Shown: piece by piece, positions 16,297 to 23,470 of the stretch
How the letters are laid out: the number at the start of each line of letters is the position of its first letter
Numbering within the stretch: position 1 is the first letter of the stretch
Assembly: GCA_023389315.1 (NCBI GenBank)
Contig: JAEWEQ010000058.1
Location: 1-28,363, forward strand
Direction of reading: 5' to 3'
DNA length: 28,363 bases
Source of the DNA: Actinomycetes bacterium
Lineage (GTDB): Bacteria > Actinomycetota > Actinomycetes > Actinomycetales > Actinomycetaceae
Position numbers and translations under genes: made by a program
Notes under the pieces: generated by a model
The model's input: only the letters and a program-made list of their open reading frames with translations
Database searches by the model: none
Told to the model about the DNA's origin: nothing

Positions 16297-17784
16297 GTGG
16301 CTAACTTTAAAAGAAGTAACAAGCGTTTGACGGGCTTCGTGGAGAAGTTCGCGGAACCGTTGGCGCGGGTTAGGGAAAATATCCAGCCCGAAACTGTGCA
16401 TGTGCAACGCATCGAGGTCCCCGGCCCAGCTTCACACGAGGACGCGCAAACTTCTGTGCCCTGGTCGCTGCGGGTAGTGGCCGCCTGGTCTTGGCGCCTG
16501 GTGGTTCTTGGGGCAGCCATGTTCTTGGTGGGTAAGGCTGCGGCGAAACTGTCATTGCTGATCATCCCGCTGCTGCTGGCCCTGCTTTTCGCCGTGCTCT
16601 TGGACCCGGTGAACCGGTTCTTGCAACGCAAACTTCGTTTCCCTGCGTCCCTATCAGCAGCGGTGAGCTTGCTCATCGGCATTGGCCTGGTTTTTGGTCT
16701 ACTGTCGGCTGCCTCCAGTCAAATCTTGGCCCAGTTCGATGATTTAGCGAAGAAAGCCCAGCAAGGTTTGGACACTTTGCTGGACTGGCTGGTGGAGGGC
16801 CCCCTTCACGTTGATGGTTCGAAACTGGACGAGTACGTGGGGCAGATTACCGCCGAAGTTACCTCTTTCGTGCAGGACAACTCCTCCCAGATTGCCTCCG
16901 GCGCCATGCAGGTCACCACTTCGGTGGCGAACGTCCTTACCGGGTTCCTATTCGCCATGTTCGTGTTGTTCTTCCTGCTGAAGGAAGGTCGACGCATGTG
17001 GCTGTGGTTCCTGCGGATCATGCCTGAGCGTGCTCGCGTACCGGTGCACGAATCGGCGATACGCGGTTGGATCACCCTGGGCGCCTACGCCCGCACGCAG
17101 ATCCTGGTGGCTGCGATTGACGCTTTAGGTATCGGCCTGGGTGCTTACTTCCTGGGTGTGCCGTTGGCGATCCCGCTGGGTGTGCTGGTGTTCATCGGTT
17201 CCTTCATCCCCATCATTGGTGCGGTAGTCACCGGTTCCATCGCGGTGTTAGTGGCTTTGGTGGACCAAGGACCGCAAACCGCAGTGATCATGATGCTGAT
17301 TATCTTGGCGGTCCAGCAGATTGAAGGTAACTTGTTGCAGCCGTGGTTGATGTCGAACGCGGTATCACTCCACCCGGTTGCGGTGTTGGTGGCGGTGGCT
17401 GCCGGGTCCTACCTGTTTGGCATCATCGGTGCTCTGTTCGCGGTGCCGGTTACGGCGTTTGCTAATACCTCGATGCTGTACCTGCACGGTTACGATAAGT
17501 TCCCGCAGCTGGCCAATGATGATGACCGTCCGGGAGGCCCGCCGGGGGCGTTGGAGGAAGCTATTTTCGCGACCTACGATCCGTCGATGCAGCGCACTGA
17601 CCCGGAGAAGGAATCGCGCCGTGCGGACGCGCAGACCATTGAGGAAACCATCGAAGTGGTGGCTCACGATCCGGAAGCGGTCAAGGAGAAGCTGGCTGAA
17701 CGCGACGCCAAAGCCGCGGCTGTCGCGAGCACTTTGGAAAAGTCCGCGGACGAGGGCGGTGGCAGCGCGGGCAGCCAAAACTAA
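16297..17784 (+). CDS. AI-2E family transporter
   Basis: Polytopic membrane protein of the AI-2E/UPF0118 (PF01594-type) family, 495 residues. GTG 16297 lies six bases after GAGGAG. A soluble N-terminal tail of about 60 residues is followed by about eight hydrophobic segments (for example LLIIPLLLALLFAVLLDPV, TGFLFAMFVLFFLLKEG). The family-typical FIGSFIPIIGAVVTGSIAVLVAL, QQIEGNLLQPWLM, SLHPVAVLVAVAAGSYLFGIIGALFAVPV are all present. The C-terminal 90 residues are charged and cytoplasmic. The substrate cannot be read from sequence; members include AI-2 exporters and Na+/H+ antiporters. An exact core of the dispersed word lies at 16436-16444. It is likely transcribed alone and ends at a hairpin. 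Confidence 0.9.
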   Translation: MANFKRSNKRLTGFVEKFAEPLARVRENIQPETVHVQRIEVPGPASHEDAQTSVPWSLRVVAAWSWRLVVLGAAMFLVGKAAAKLSLLIIPLLLALLFAVLLDPVNRFLQRKLRFPASLSAAVSLLIGIGLVFGLLSAASSQILAQFDDLAKKAQQGLDTLLDWLVEGPLHVDGSKLDEYVGQITAEVTSFVQDNSSQIASGAMQVTTSVANVLTGFLFAMFVLFFLLKEGRRMWLWFLRIMPERARVPVHESAIRGWITLGAYARTQILVAAIDALGIGLGAYFLGVPLAIPLGVLVFIGSFIPIIGAVVTGSIAVLVALVDQGPQTAVIMMLIILAVQQIEGNLLQPWLMSNAVSLHPVAVLVAVAAGSYLFGIIGALFAVPVTAFANTSMLYLHGYDKFPQLANDDDRPGGPPGALEEAIFATYDPSMQRTDPEKESRRADAQTIEETIEVVAHDPEAVKEKLAERDAKAAAVASTLEKSADEGGGSAGSQN

Positions 17785-17793
17785 GTTGGCTGT

Positions 17794-17853
17794 CAACTAG
17801 CTTGGTTCCCAGTTAGCTTTCCAGTTAGCTTGATCACCAACTCGCTTGTTTGC
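17794..17853. repeat. Degenerate tandem repeat of CA(A/G)(C/T)TAGCTT units
   Basis: Four units follow directly: 17794-17809, 17810-17821, 17822-17837 and 17838-17853 (16, 12, 16 and 16 bases), each starting CAACT or CAGTT and carrying AGCTT or CGCTT. It is in the non-coding gap after the AI-2E gene. Confidence 0.55.
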
Positions 17854-17880
17854 CAGCGGCGTTTTCCCGGTGAACATCCG

Positions 17881-17926
17881 AATGGCCCCAGCTGGGGTGA
17901 GTATTCCTCACCCGGCTGGGGCCATT
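17881..17926. terminator. Long bidirectional hairpin between AI-2E gene and greA
   Basis: AATGGCCCCAGC (17881-17892) pairs with GCTGGGGCCATT (17915-17926), and GGGTGAG (17895-17901) with CTCACCC (17907-17913): about 19 pairs around TATTC. No T run follows on the plus strand. It lies between two convergent genes, so it probably serves both. The rest of 17927-18054 shows nothing I can name. Confidence 0.7.
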
Positions 17927-18054
17927 GGGTTGGCACTGTAGCAGGCTTGCGTGTTGATTGCTCTGAACGGTGAGAGGATCTGGCTGGGCCACCTGGTTTT
18001 CGCCAGCTAGCTCTTGGGCGGCCAGGCGCCAGCACCAATTCGCCGGCGACCCGC

Positions 18055-18534
18055 TTAGCCCTGGTAGGGCACGGTGTCGATGATCTTCACCTTGATTTCA
18101 CGGCCGTTCGGAGCGTAGTAGCTGACGGTGTCGCCCTTTTTCGCACCCAGGATCGCTTCCCCCAGGGGAGCTTCCGGGGAGTAGACTTCGATGCCTAGGC
18201 CAGAGCCCGCCAGGCGGGAGCCGAGCAGGAACTCGGTGCGTTCCCCAGCAACTTCCGCAGTCACCATCATGCCGGGCTCAACGATGCCGTCATCGGGCGG
18301 GGTTTCCCCGATTTCTGCGTCCTTGAGGAGTTCTTCCAGCTGGTTGATGCGGGTTTCGTTCATCGATTGTTCTTCGCGAGCCGCCTGGTAGCCGCCGTTC
18401 TCGCGCAGGTCACCTTCGCGACGAGCGTTGTCGATCTTGGTGGCGATTTCGTGGCGCCGGGTGGTGGTGCGTTCTTCTAGCTCGGCCTTGAGGCGGTTGA
18501 ATGCTTCCTCAGTCAGCCAGGTTTTTTCCGCCAT
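18055..18534 (-). CDS. greA: Transcription elongation factor GreA
   Basis: RNA polymerase secondary-channel factor that stimulates cleavage of backtracked RNA. It is 159 residues from ATG 18534, which follows AGGAGGA by six bases; the frame is open upstream to 18576 but lacks family similarity. An N-terminal coiled coil (AFNRLKAELEERTTTRRHEIATKIDNARREGDLRENGGYQAAREEQ) carries the acidic tip residues in GDLREN. The C-terminal FKBP-like domain includes LGSRLAGSGLGIEVYSPEAPLGEAILGAKKGDTVSYYAPNG. A terminator-like hairpin lies in its leader (see that entry). The downstream hlyIII-uppS neighbourhood matches mycobacterial greA surroundings. Confidence 0.96.
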   Translation of the reverse strand: MAEKTWLTEEAFNRLKAELEERTTTRRHEIATKIDNARREGDLRENGGYQAAREEQSMNETRINQLEELLKDAEIGETPPDDGIVEPGMMVTAEVAGERTEFLLGSRLAGSGLGIEVYSPEAPLGEAILGAKKGDTVSYYAPNGREIKVKIIDTVPYQG

Positions 18535-18547
18535 AACGGGTCCTCCT

Positions 18548-18574
18548 GAATAAAAATAGGCGCCCGGCGGCGCC
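18548..18574 (-). promoter_or_regulatory. Terminator-like hairpin in the greA leader
   Basis: On the minus strand GGCGCC-GCCG-GGCGCC (18559-18574) is followed at once by TATTTTTATTC (18548-18558) and then by the greA ribosome site AGGAGGA (18541-18547). A GC-only stem plus U-rich tail is the layout of an intrinsic terminator or attenuator ahead of the coding region. Confidence 0.6.
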
Positions 18575-18592
18575 AACGTGGGCTAGATTCCT

Positions 18593-18621
18593 TGACTACC
18601 GCAGGTGGCAGCCAGTGACAA
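18593..18621 (-). promoter_or_regulatory. Candidate greA promoter
   Basis: Read on the minus strand, TTGTCA (18616-18621) and TAGTCA (18593-18598) are separated by exactly 17 bases. Transcription would begin near 18586, upstream of the leader hairpin, leaving a leader of about 50 bases. The -35 is good; the -10 is only fair. Confidence 0.45.
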
Positions 18622-18705
18622 TGTGAATACCATAGCAACTTTTGGCGCGTTTTCGCATGTTATTCCGCCCAATGCGAACGGTGTGGGTTGGCGTGTCGGC
18701 GCCAC

Positions 18706-18733
18706 TCGTCCTCGTGATGATTTACGAGGACGA
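18706..18733. terminator. Inverted pair of the dispersed word between hlyIII and greA
   Basis: TCGTCCTCGT (18706-18715) and ACGAGGACGA (18724-18733) form a perfect 10-bp stem around the loop GATGATTT. It lies 142 bases beyond the hlyIII stop (minus strand) and so could end that transcript, though no T run is seen. This is the second head-to-head pair of the dispersed core. The other parts of 18622-18874 hold nothing I can name. Confidence 0.5.
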
Positions 18734-18874
18734 TGCAGCAGTCCGCGCCGCGCGGCTTCTTGGGGCTTCGCTTCCCACGTCGCGCGCCTGCGGTAGGCCA
18801 CCGCGGCGTATCTCGCTGCGAGTGCTCCGCGCTGGCACTCGTTGCGTACTGCGCGTGCGTCCCGCCGGCCCGGG

Positions 18875-19555
18875 TTACCCGAGCACCGCCAGGTAGGCGG
18901 CGACGCAGTGGCAGATCCAACCGGCCACGGTGAAAGCGTGGAAGATCTCGTGGAATCCGAAGGTGCGCGGGGCAGGGTTGGGCCATTTGAAGCCGTATAC
19001 TACTGCCCCCACGGTGTAGAGCAGGCCTCCGGCTACCAGTAGCCACACTACTGCGGGACCACCGGCGTGCCACAGTTGTGGTAGGTACCAAAGCGCTACC
19101 CAGCCTAGTACCACGTAAATAGGGGTGGTGAACCAGCGTGGAGCGGTAGGCCAGAAAACTGAGGTGGCGATCCCGGCCAGTGCCCCTACCCACACCACGG
19201 TGAGGACCCGTGCGGCTAGCGTGGGTGCAAGCAGGCTCGCGCAGATGGGAGTGTAGGTGCCGGCGATGAGCAGGAAAATGTTGGAGTGGTCAATGCGTCG
19301 TAAGATTCCTTCGGTGCGCGGTTGCCAGTAGAGACGGTGATAGAGGGCGGATACGCCAAATAGCATGATGGTGCAGGCCAGGTAAACGCTGGCGGCGACG
19401 CGCATCCCGGTGGTGGGGGAGAGGATTAGTAGCACTAGGGCGGCGGCGAAAGATAGGGGGGTGGACACCAGGTGGATCCATCCGCGTAGTAATGGTTTGC
19501 GTAGTGCCTGGCGATGGTCGCTGATGTGAAGCGTGGGTATTGAGGCGACGGGCAT
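18875..19555 (-). CDS. Haemolysin III / PAQR family membrane protein
   Basis: Seven-helix membrane protein of the haemolysin III (YqfA/PAQR) family, 226 residues. ATG 19555 follows AGGAG by eight bases. The metal-site residues of the superfamily are all present: SALYHR (S69, H73), IDHSNIFLLIAGTYTP (D89) and FHEIFHAF (H202, H206), so a Zn-dependent ceramidase-like or related hydrolase activity is conceivable. The bacterial role is unsettled; the haemolysin name is historical. It is divergent from the (Z)-prenyl transferase gene, exactly as Rv1085c and Rv1086 in Mycobacterium tuberculosis. A 41-bp palindrome lies just upstream of its ribosome site. Confidence 0.92.
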   Translation of the reverse strand: MPVASIPTLHISDHRQALRKPLLRGWIHLVSTPLSFAAALVLLILSPTTGMRVAASVYLACTIMLFGVSALYHRLYWQPRTEGILRRIDHSNIFLLIAGTYTPICASLLAPTLAARVLTVVWVGALAGIATSVFWPTAPRWFTTPIYVVLGWVALWYLPQLWHAGGPAVVWLLVAGGLLYTVGAVVYGFKWPNPAPRTFGFHEIFHAFTVAGWICHCVAAYLAVLG

Positions 19556-19567
19556 GATTTTGCTCCT

Positions 19568-19608
19568 AACTTACTGCACCGTAACCCCAGGTTACCCCTG
19601 AGTAAGTT
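19568..19608. promoter_or_regulatory. Symmetrical 41-bp palindrome upstream of hlyIII
   Basis: Nested arms: AACTTACT (19568-19575) with AGTAAGTT (19601-19608), and GTAACC (19581-19586) with GGTTAC (19590-19595), with equal 5-base gaps and centre CCA. It sits about a dozen bases before the hlyIII start, between divergent genes; it could be an operator or leader hairpin. From 19609 to 19822 I see only -10-like hexamers (TAATAT 19732-19737, TAAGAT 19786-19791) that could drive the prenyl transferase gene. Confidence 0.6.
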
Positions 19609-19822
19609 TGGGTTGCAACTGGGGCGCGCCTGCCACCTACCACACGGCCCTCAAAAGACGTGGACGCTGCTTAAATTTCCGGTGCGTTTATCGGCCGACG
19701 TGCTATTACATGAAGGCCACGAAAAATCTACTAATATTGCGCCCGCTACTTACGCGCAAACTACCCACGCACGCCGGCGTTACCATAAGATCAAGGTAGG
19801 AACTCGGTCTCAGGAGGGAAAG

Positions 19823-20593
19823 ATGCGAAACCAGCTTCTTTACAATCTCTATGAGCGCCGCCTAGCGCGCCAATTGCGCCCCGAAACTATCCCCCACCAC
19901 GTGGGCGTGATCCTTGATGGGAACCGCCGGTGGGCAAAAGCAGCGGGAAACGCCACCGCCTATGGACACCGTAAAGGTGCTGACAAGATCAGTGAATTTC
20001 TGCTGTGGGCACGGGAATTCGGTGTCAAAGTAGTCACCTTATGGATGCTTTCTACCGACAATTTAGACCGCTCACCGGAAGAACTTGAACCGCTTCTGGC
20101 GATCATTGTCGATGCCACTAACTCCCTGGCGAGCGACCCGCGTTGGGAGTTGCGTTTCGTGGGCGATCGGTCTTTGCTGCCCGAAGCTGTGGATCAGGAC
20201 CTAGCTGCCGCCATCGAACAATCCCAAGAGCTTGACCGCGCCAGCTCTGCCTTACAGGTCAATATTGCGGTGGGCTACGGGGGACGGCACGAAATCACCG
20301 ACGCGGTGCGTTCGCTCTTGCGCGAGTGCTCCCAGCGGGGGATGAGCATTGATGAGGTTGCGGATGTACTCACCGTTGATGACATTACCGACCATCTTTA
20401 CACTGCCGGAGTACCCGACCCGGATCTGCTGATCCGCACTTCCGGGGAGCAGCGCTTATCCGGTTTCCTACTGTGGCAGTCGGTGCATTCGGAATACTAT
20501 TTCTGTGAAGCCTATTGGCCTGATTTTCGGCGCGTGGATTTCCTACGCGCACTTCGTGACTACGCCCAGCGGGAGCGCCGCTTGGGTCGCTAA
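19823..20593 (+). CDS. (Z)-isoprenyl diphosphate synthase (UppS/Rv1086 type)
   Basis: cis-Prenyltransferase that adds isopentenyl units to allylic diphosphates on the way to polyprenyl-phosphate lipid carriers of the cell wall. It is 256 residues from ATG 19823, preceded by a strong AGGAGGGAAAG; the frame is open 70 codons upstream without similarity. Motifs: HVGVILDGNRRWAK (catalytic D32), YGHRKGADKISEFL, VTLWMLSTDNLDRSPEELEPL, VNIAVGYGGRHEI, and RTSGEQRLSGFLLWQSVHSEYYF. The TLWMLSTDNLDR segment and pairing with haemolysin III resemble mycobacterial Rv1086, the short-chain (Z)-farnesyl diphosphate synthase, rather than a long-chain enzyme; this is inferred. The kinase gene follows after 23 bases, probably in the same transcript. 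Confidence 0.92.
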   Translation: MRNQLLYNLYERRLARQLRPETIPHHVGVILDGNRRWAKAAGNATAYGHRKGADKISEFLLWAREFGVKVVTLWMLSTDNLDRSPEELEPLLAIIVDATNSLASDPRWELRFVGDRSLLPEAVDQDLAAAIEQSQELDRASSALQVNIAVGYGGRHEITDAVRSLLRECSQRGMSIDEVADVLTVDDITDHLYTAGVPDPDLLIRTSGEQRLSGFLLWQSVHSEYYFCEAYWPDFRRVDFLRALRDYAQRERRLGR

Positions 20594-20616
20594 CCTGTTT
20601 TACCTTAAGGAGCCTC

Positions 20617-21534
20617 ATGACTACCCCACACGCCCTCGTCGTTGGTGAAGCCCTCGTTGATGTGGTCCATCGCGCCGACGGCTGCACGCAGGAAATTCCC
20701 GGTGGTTCTCCGGCGAATGTGGCTCTGACGTTGGGGCGTTTGGGCCGCCCGGTGGAGTTGGTGACGTGGCTCGGTGATGATGACCGAGGACGGATGGTGG
20801 CTGAGCATTTGCGCCAGTCGCTAGTGTTCCTTGGGTCGGCTTCCTGTGCGGCGCAGCGCACTTCCACCGCGCAGGCCACGATTGATGAAAACGGGGCCGC
20901 TAGCTACGAGTTTGATTTGGATTGGCAGGTTCCCGCTACTGACATTGACCCGGCCACCATCATGGTTCACTCCGGGTCGATTGCGGCCACCGTGGAGCCG
21001 GGAGGCAGCCAGGTGGCGGAGTTGCTGCGTCGGGCCCGCCTGCAGGCGACTATCACTTACGACCCGAACGCACGCCCCACCATCATGGGGCAGCCGGAAG
21101 TGGCGTGGACACGGGTGAGTGAGATCGTGCGCGCAGCCGACGTGGTGAAGGTTTCTGACGAGGACGTGGAGTGGCTTACCCAGGGCGGTGACGTTGACCA
21201 GGTGGCTGAGGAATGGGTCCAGCAGGGTTGCGCGCTGGTGGTGGTTACTCGCGGACCGCGCGGGGCCAGCGCCTTTTGCGCCGCCGGACGGGTGGATGTG
21301 CGGGCCCCGGAGGTAGACGTGGTGGACACCGTGGGGGCGGGAGATTCCTTCATGGGTGGGCTGATTGATGCCCTGTGGCGTGAAGACCTATTGGGTGGGG
21401 ATCGCCGCGGAAACTTGCAGCAGATTACCTTGGAACAGGTTGAGCGGGTAGTGAATCACGCTTCATCGGTCTCCGCGGTGACGGTGTCGCGGGCGGGTGC
21501 CAACCCGCCGTGGCGCGAGGAACTGGCGAAGTAA
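20617..21534 (+). CDS. PfkB family sugar kinase (fructokinase-like)
   Basis: ATP-dependent sugar kinase of the ribokinase fold, 305 residues. ATG 20617 follows AAGGAG. Family signatures: EALVDVVH near the start, GGSPANVALTLGRLG (29-43, substrate site), VTWLGDDDRGRMVAEHL, YDPNARP, VTRGPRGASAF, and DTVGAGDSFMGGLIDAL with the catalytic base D243. The GEALVD/GGSPANVA combination is typical of fructokinases and related kinases, but the substrate is not determinable. It lies 23 bases after the prenyl transferase gene. There is no sugar transporter or regulator beside it. Confidence 0.9.
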   Translation: MTTPHALVVGEALVDVVHRADGCTQEIPGGSPANVALTLGRLGRPVELVTWLGDDDRGRMVAEHLRQSLVFLGSASCAAQRTSTAQATIDENGAASYEFDLDWQVPATDIDPATIMVHSGSIAATVEPGGSQVAELLRRARLQATITYDPNARPTIMGQPEVAWTRVSEIVRAADVVKVSDEDVEWLTQGGDVDQVAEEWVQQGCALVVVTRGPRGASAFCAAGRVDVRAPEVDVVDTVGAGDSFMGGLIDALWREDLLGGDRRGNLQQITLEQVERVVNHASSVSAVTVSRAGANPPWREELAK

Positions 21535-21774
21535 CGCCGCTGCCAGCGGGGGTGCGAAACCGCCAAATAACTCCCGGCTGTTCGCTGGCTACGAATGCGC
21601 CGGGCTGCCCGAAACTAGCGAGGTCGCGGCGCCGCTGGGACCGGGGCACGGCGAGCTACCGCGTCAGACAGTCCTAGCTTGCCCTCAAATGGGCCCGCGA
21701 CCTGCCCCAGCCGTGGCCACTGCGTACCTCTCCCGGTGGCGGCTACTGCGCTGAACTGGCGTTGCTATCAGCCG
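21535..21774. other. Convergent spacer between kinase and xseB
   Basis: 240 bases between convergent genes. CCGCT-GCC-AGCGG (21537-21549) just after the kinase stop can form a small hairpin without a T run. No other feature is supported. Confidence 0.4.
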
Positions 21775-22017
21775 TTACTGCGCCGCGCCCGGGTTGGAGT
21801 CGGCCGGCGCGGAAGCGGCTGCGAGTTTCGTTTCTGCCGCGTCTAGGATCTGCTGACAGCGGGCCGCCAAGGCTTCGCCGCGCTCCCACATGCCGAGGGT
21901 TTCTTCCAACGGGGCGGACCCGCCCTCCAGGGCGCGTACGATCGCGACCAGCTCGTCGCGAGCAGCCTCGTAGGGCATTTGCTGGACGTCTTCGAAGTTG
22001 TTTTCGCTATTAGCCAT
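21775..22017 (-). CDS. xseB: Exonuclease VII small subunit
   Basis: Small helical subunit of exonuclease VII, which degrades single-stranded DNA; several copies wrap the XseA coiled coil. It is 80 residues from ATG 22017, preceded by GGGGAAG. The family core is MPYEAARDELVAIVRALEGGSAPLEETLGMWERGEALAARCQQILDAAE, with the LE-x-G and LEE-x-L-x-x-(W/Y)E-x-G pattern. The last 15 residues are a non-conserved Ala/Pro tail. It follows xseA on the same strand with a 76-base gap that contains an exact dispersed word (22059-22069). Confidence 0.95.
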   Translation of the reverse strand: MANSENNFEDVQQMPYEAARDELVAIVRALEGGSAPLEETLGMWERGEALAARCQQILDAAETKLAAASAPADSNPGAAQ

Positions 22018-22093
22018 GTTTCTTCCCCTTGTTAGATTCTTGCGAGATTTTGAGTCTTACGAGGACGGTTTCGCCGTTCCCTCACCCGCGCAC

Positions 22094-23392
22094 CTACCCG
22101 TCGCCACCGGATGTGGGTTCGACTGCGGGTGCGTCCGCGCCGGGGTTGGTACCGAAAACCGTCACGATCATTGACCCGCGCGCCAGCGTGGCCTCCAAGA
22201 TCGCTCCCTTCTTCACCGCCCCCGCATCGGTGAGCACCCCCACGCCAGGGGCTTTCAGAATCGAGTAGCCCCGCTCCAAGGTGGCTTGCGGCGAAACCGC
22301 CCGCAGCGTGGCGTGCGCTTTAGCCAACCCGGTACGTTCGGCGCTGAGCCGCAATCCAACGCGGTGGCGCAACTGGGTGCGGGCGTGTTCCAAACCCACC
22401 CGGTGCGACTGCAGCGACGCTGCCGGGGAGGCAAACACCGGGCGCTGGGTGAGCATTTCCAAACGCTCACGCTCCAGCCGTAGCCTTCCTGAGAACCGCT
22501 CCCGCAACGCCTGGCGGGCGTGTTCCAACCCAGCTTTTTCTTGAGCCAAATCCGGCACCACTTTGCGGGCCGCATCGGTGGGGGTGGAAGCACGCAGGTC
22601 AGCTACGAAGTCCAGTAGCGGGGCGTCGCCCTCGTGCCCAATGGCGGAAACCACGGGAGTGCGGGTCGCGGCGGCAGCTCGTACCAACTGCTCATCGGAA
22701 AACGGCAGTAAGTCCTCCACCGACCCGCCCCCGCGCGCCACCACAATCACATCCACGTGGGGCAATTGATCCAGTTCTGCCAGGGCGCGGGTGACGGCGC
22801 CGACCGCGTATTGACCCTGTACCTCCACTTCCCGGATTTCGAAGCGCGCTCCCGGCCAGCGGGCGGTGGCATTGACGAGGACGTCATCCTTAGCTTTCGC
22901 AGCCCGCCCGCAGATCAAGCCAATGCAGTTGGGAAGGAACGGGAGGGGGCGTTTGCGTTCAGCGTTGAACAGGCCCTCGGCTTGTAGGCGGGCGCGGAGT
23001 TGTTCGATCTGCGCCAGCAGGTCGCCGGTGCCCAGCAGGTGGATTTCCTTGGCTTCCAGGTTGAAACGGCCCGAGCGGGCCCAGAAACGAGGCCGCACTT
23101 GGGCCACCACTCGCGCCCCGGCGTGAAGGCCACCGGCGGCGGCGATCACGTTGCCGAAGGCGGTGACATCCATGGAGGCTTCCGACTCCAGGTCACGCAC
23201 GGTGAGGAAAGACATACGGGTGCCGGGTCGTTCGTTGTATTGCACCACTTGGGCTTCGATCCACAGCGGGTCGAGCCGCCCAATGTAGGCTTCCATGTTC
23301 TGCGCCAGCAGCCGCAGCGGCCAGGGGTTTTCCCGGGTGGTTTCGCGTGCCAGGCGTGCCAAGGGGCGGGGCGGTTGGGGTTGTTCACTCAC
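22094..23392 (-). CDS. xseA: Exonuclease VII large subunit
   Basis: Catalytic subunit of exonuclease VII, which digests ssDNA into oligonucleotides during repair. It is 432 residues from GTG 23392. An N-terminal OB fold (about 25-115: WIEAQVVQYNERPGTRMSFLTVRDLES, GARVVAQVRPRFWARSGRFNLEAKEIHLLGTGDLLAQIEQLRARLQAEGLF) is followed by the nuclease region (CIGLICGRAAKAKDDVLVNATARWP, VIVVARGGGSVEDLLPFSDEQLVRA, TPVVSAIGHEGDAPLLDFVADLRASTPTDAA). A long coiled coil then leads to the C-terminal ERGYSIL motif. GGGG touches the start directly, so the translation signal is weak. It is divergent from ispH with 78 bases between the starts, and upstream of xseB. Confidence 0.96.
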   Translation of the reverse strand: MSEQPQPPRPLARLARETTRENPWPLRLLAQNMEAYIGRLDPLWIEAQVVQYNERPGTRMSFLTVRDLESEASMDVTAFGNVIAAAGGLHAGARVVAQVRPRFWARSGRFNLEAKEIHLLGTGDLLAQIEQLRARLQAEGLFNAERKRPLPFLPNCIGLICGRAAKAKDDVLVNATARWPGARFEIREVEVQGQYAVGAVTRALAELDQLPHVDVIVVARGGGSVEDLLPFSDEQLVRAAAATRTPVVSAIGHEGDAPLLDFVADLRASTPTDAARKVVPDLAQEKAGLEHARQALRERFSGRLRLERERLEMLTQRPVFASPAASLQSHRVGLEHARTQLRHRVGLRLSAERTGLAKAHATLRAVSPQATLERGYSILKAPGVGVLTDAGAVKKGAILEATLARGSMIVTVFGTNPGADAPAVEPTSGGDG

Positions 23393-23435
23393 CCCTACAG
23401 GTTGCCACAGATTGGACGCTCGCGGGCGGGCAGTG

Positions 23436-23463
23436 TTGCGTGCCTGTGGATGGTCGGTACCCT
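23436..23463 (+). promoter_or_regulatory. Candidate ispH promoter, leaderless layout
   Basis: TTGCGT (23436-23441) and TACCCT (23458-23463) are 16 bases apart. The expected transcription start, about seven bases on, falls on or next to the GTG start codon at 23471. Confidence 0.5.
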
Positions 23464-23470
23464 ATTAAGG

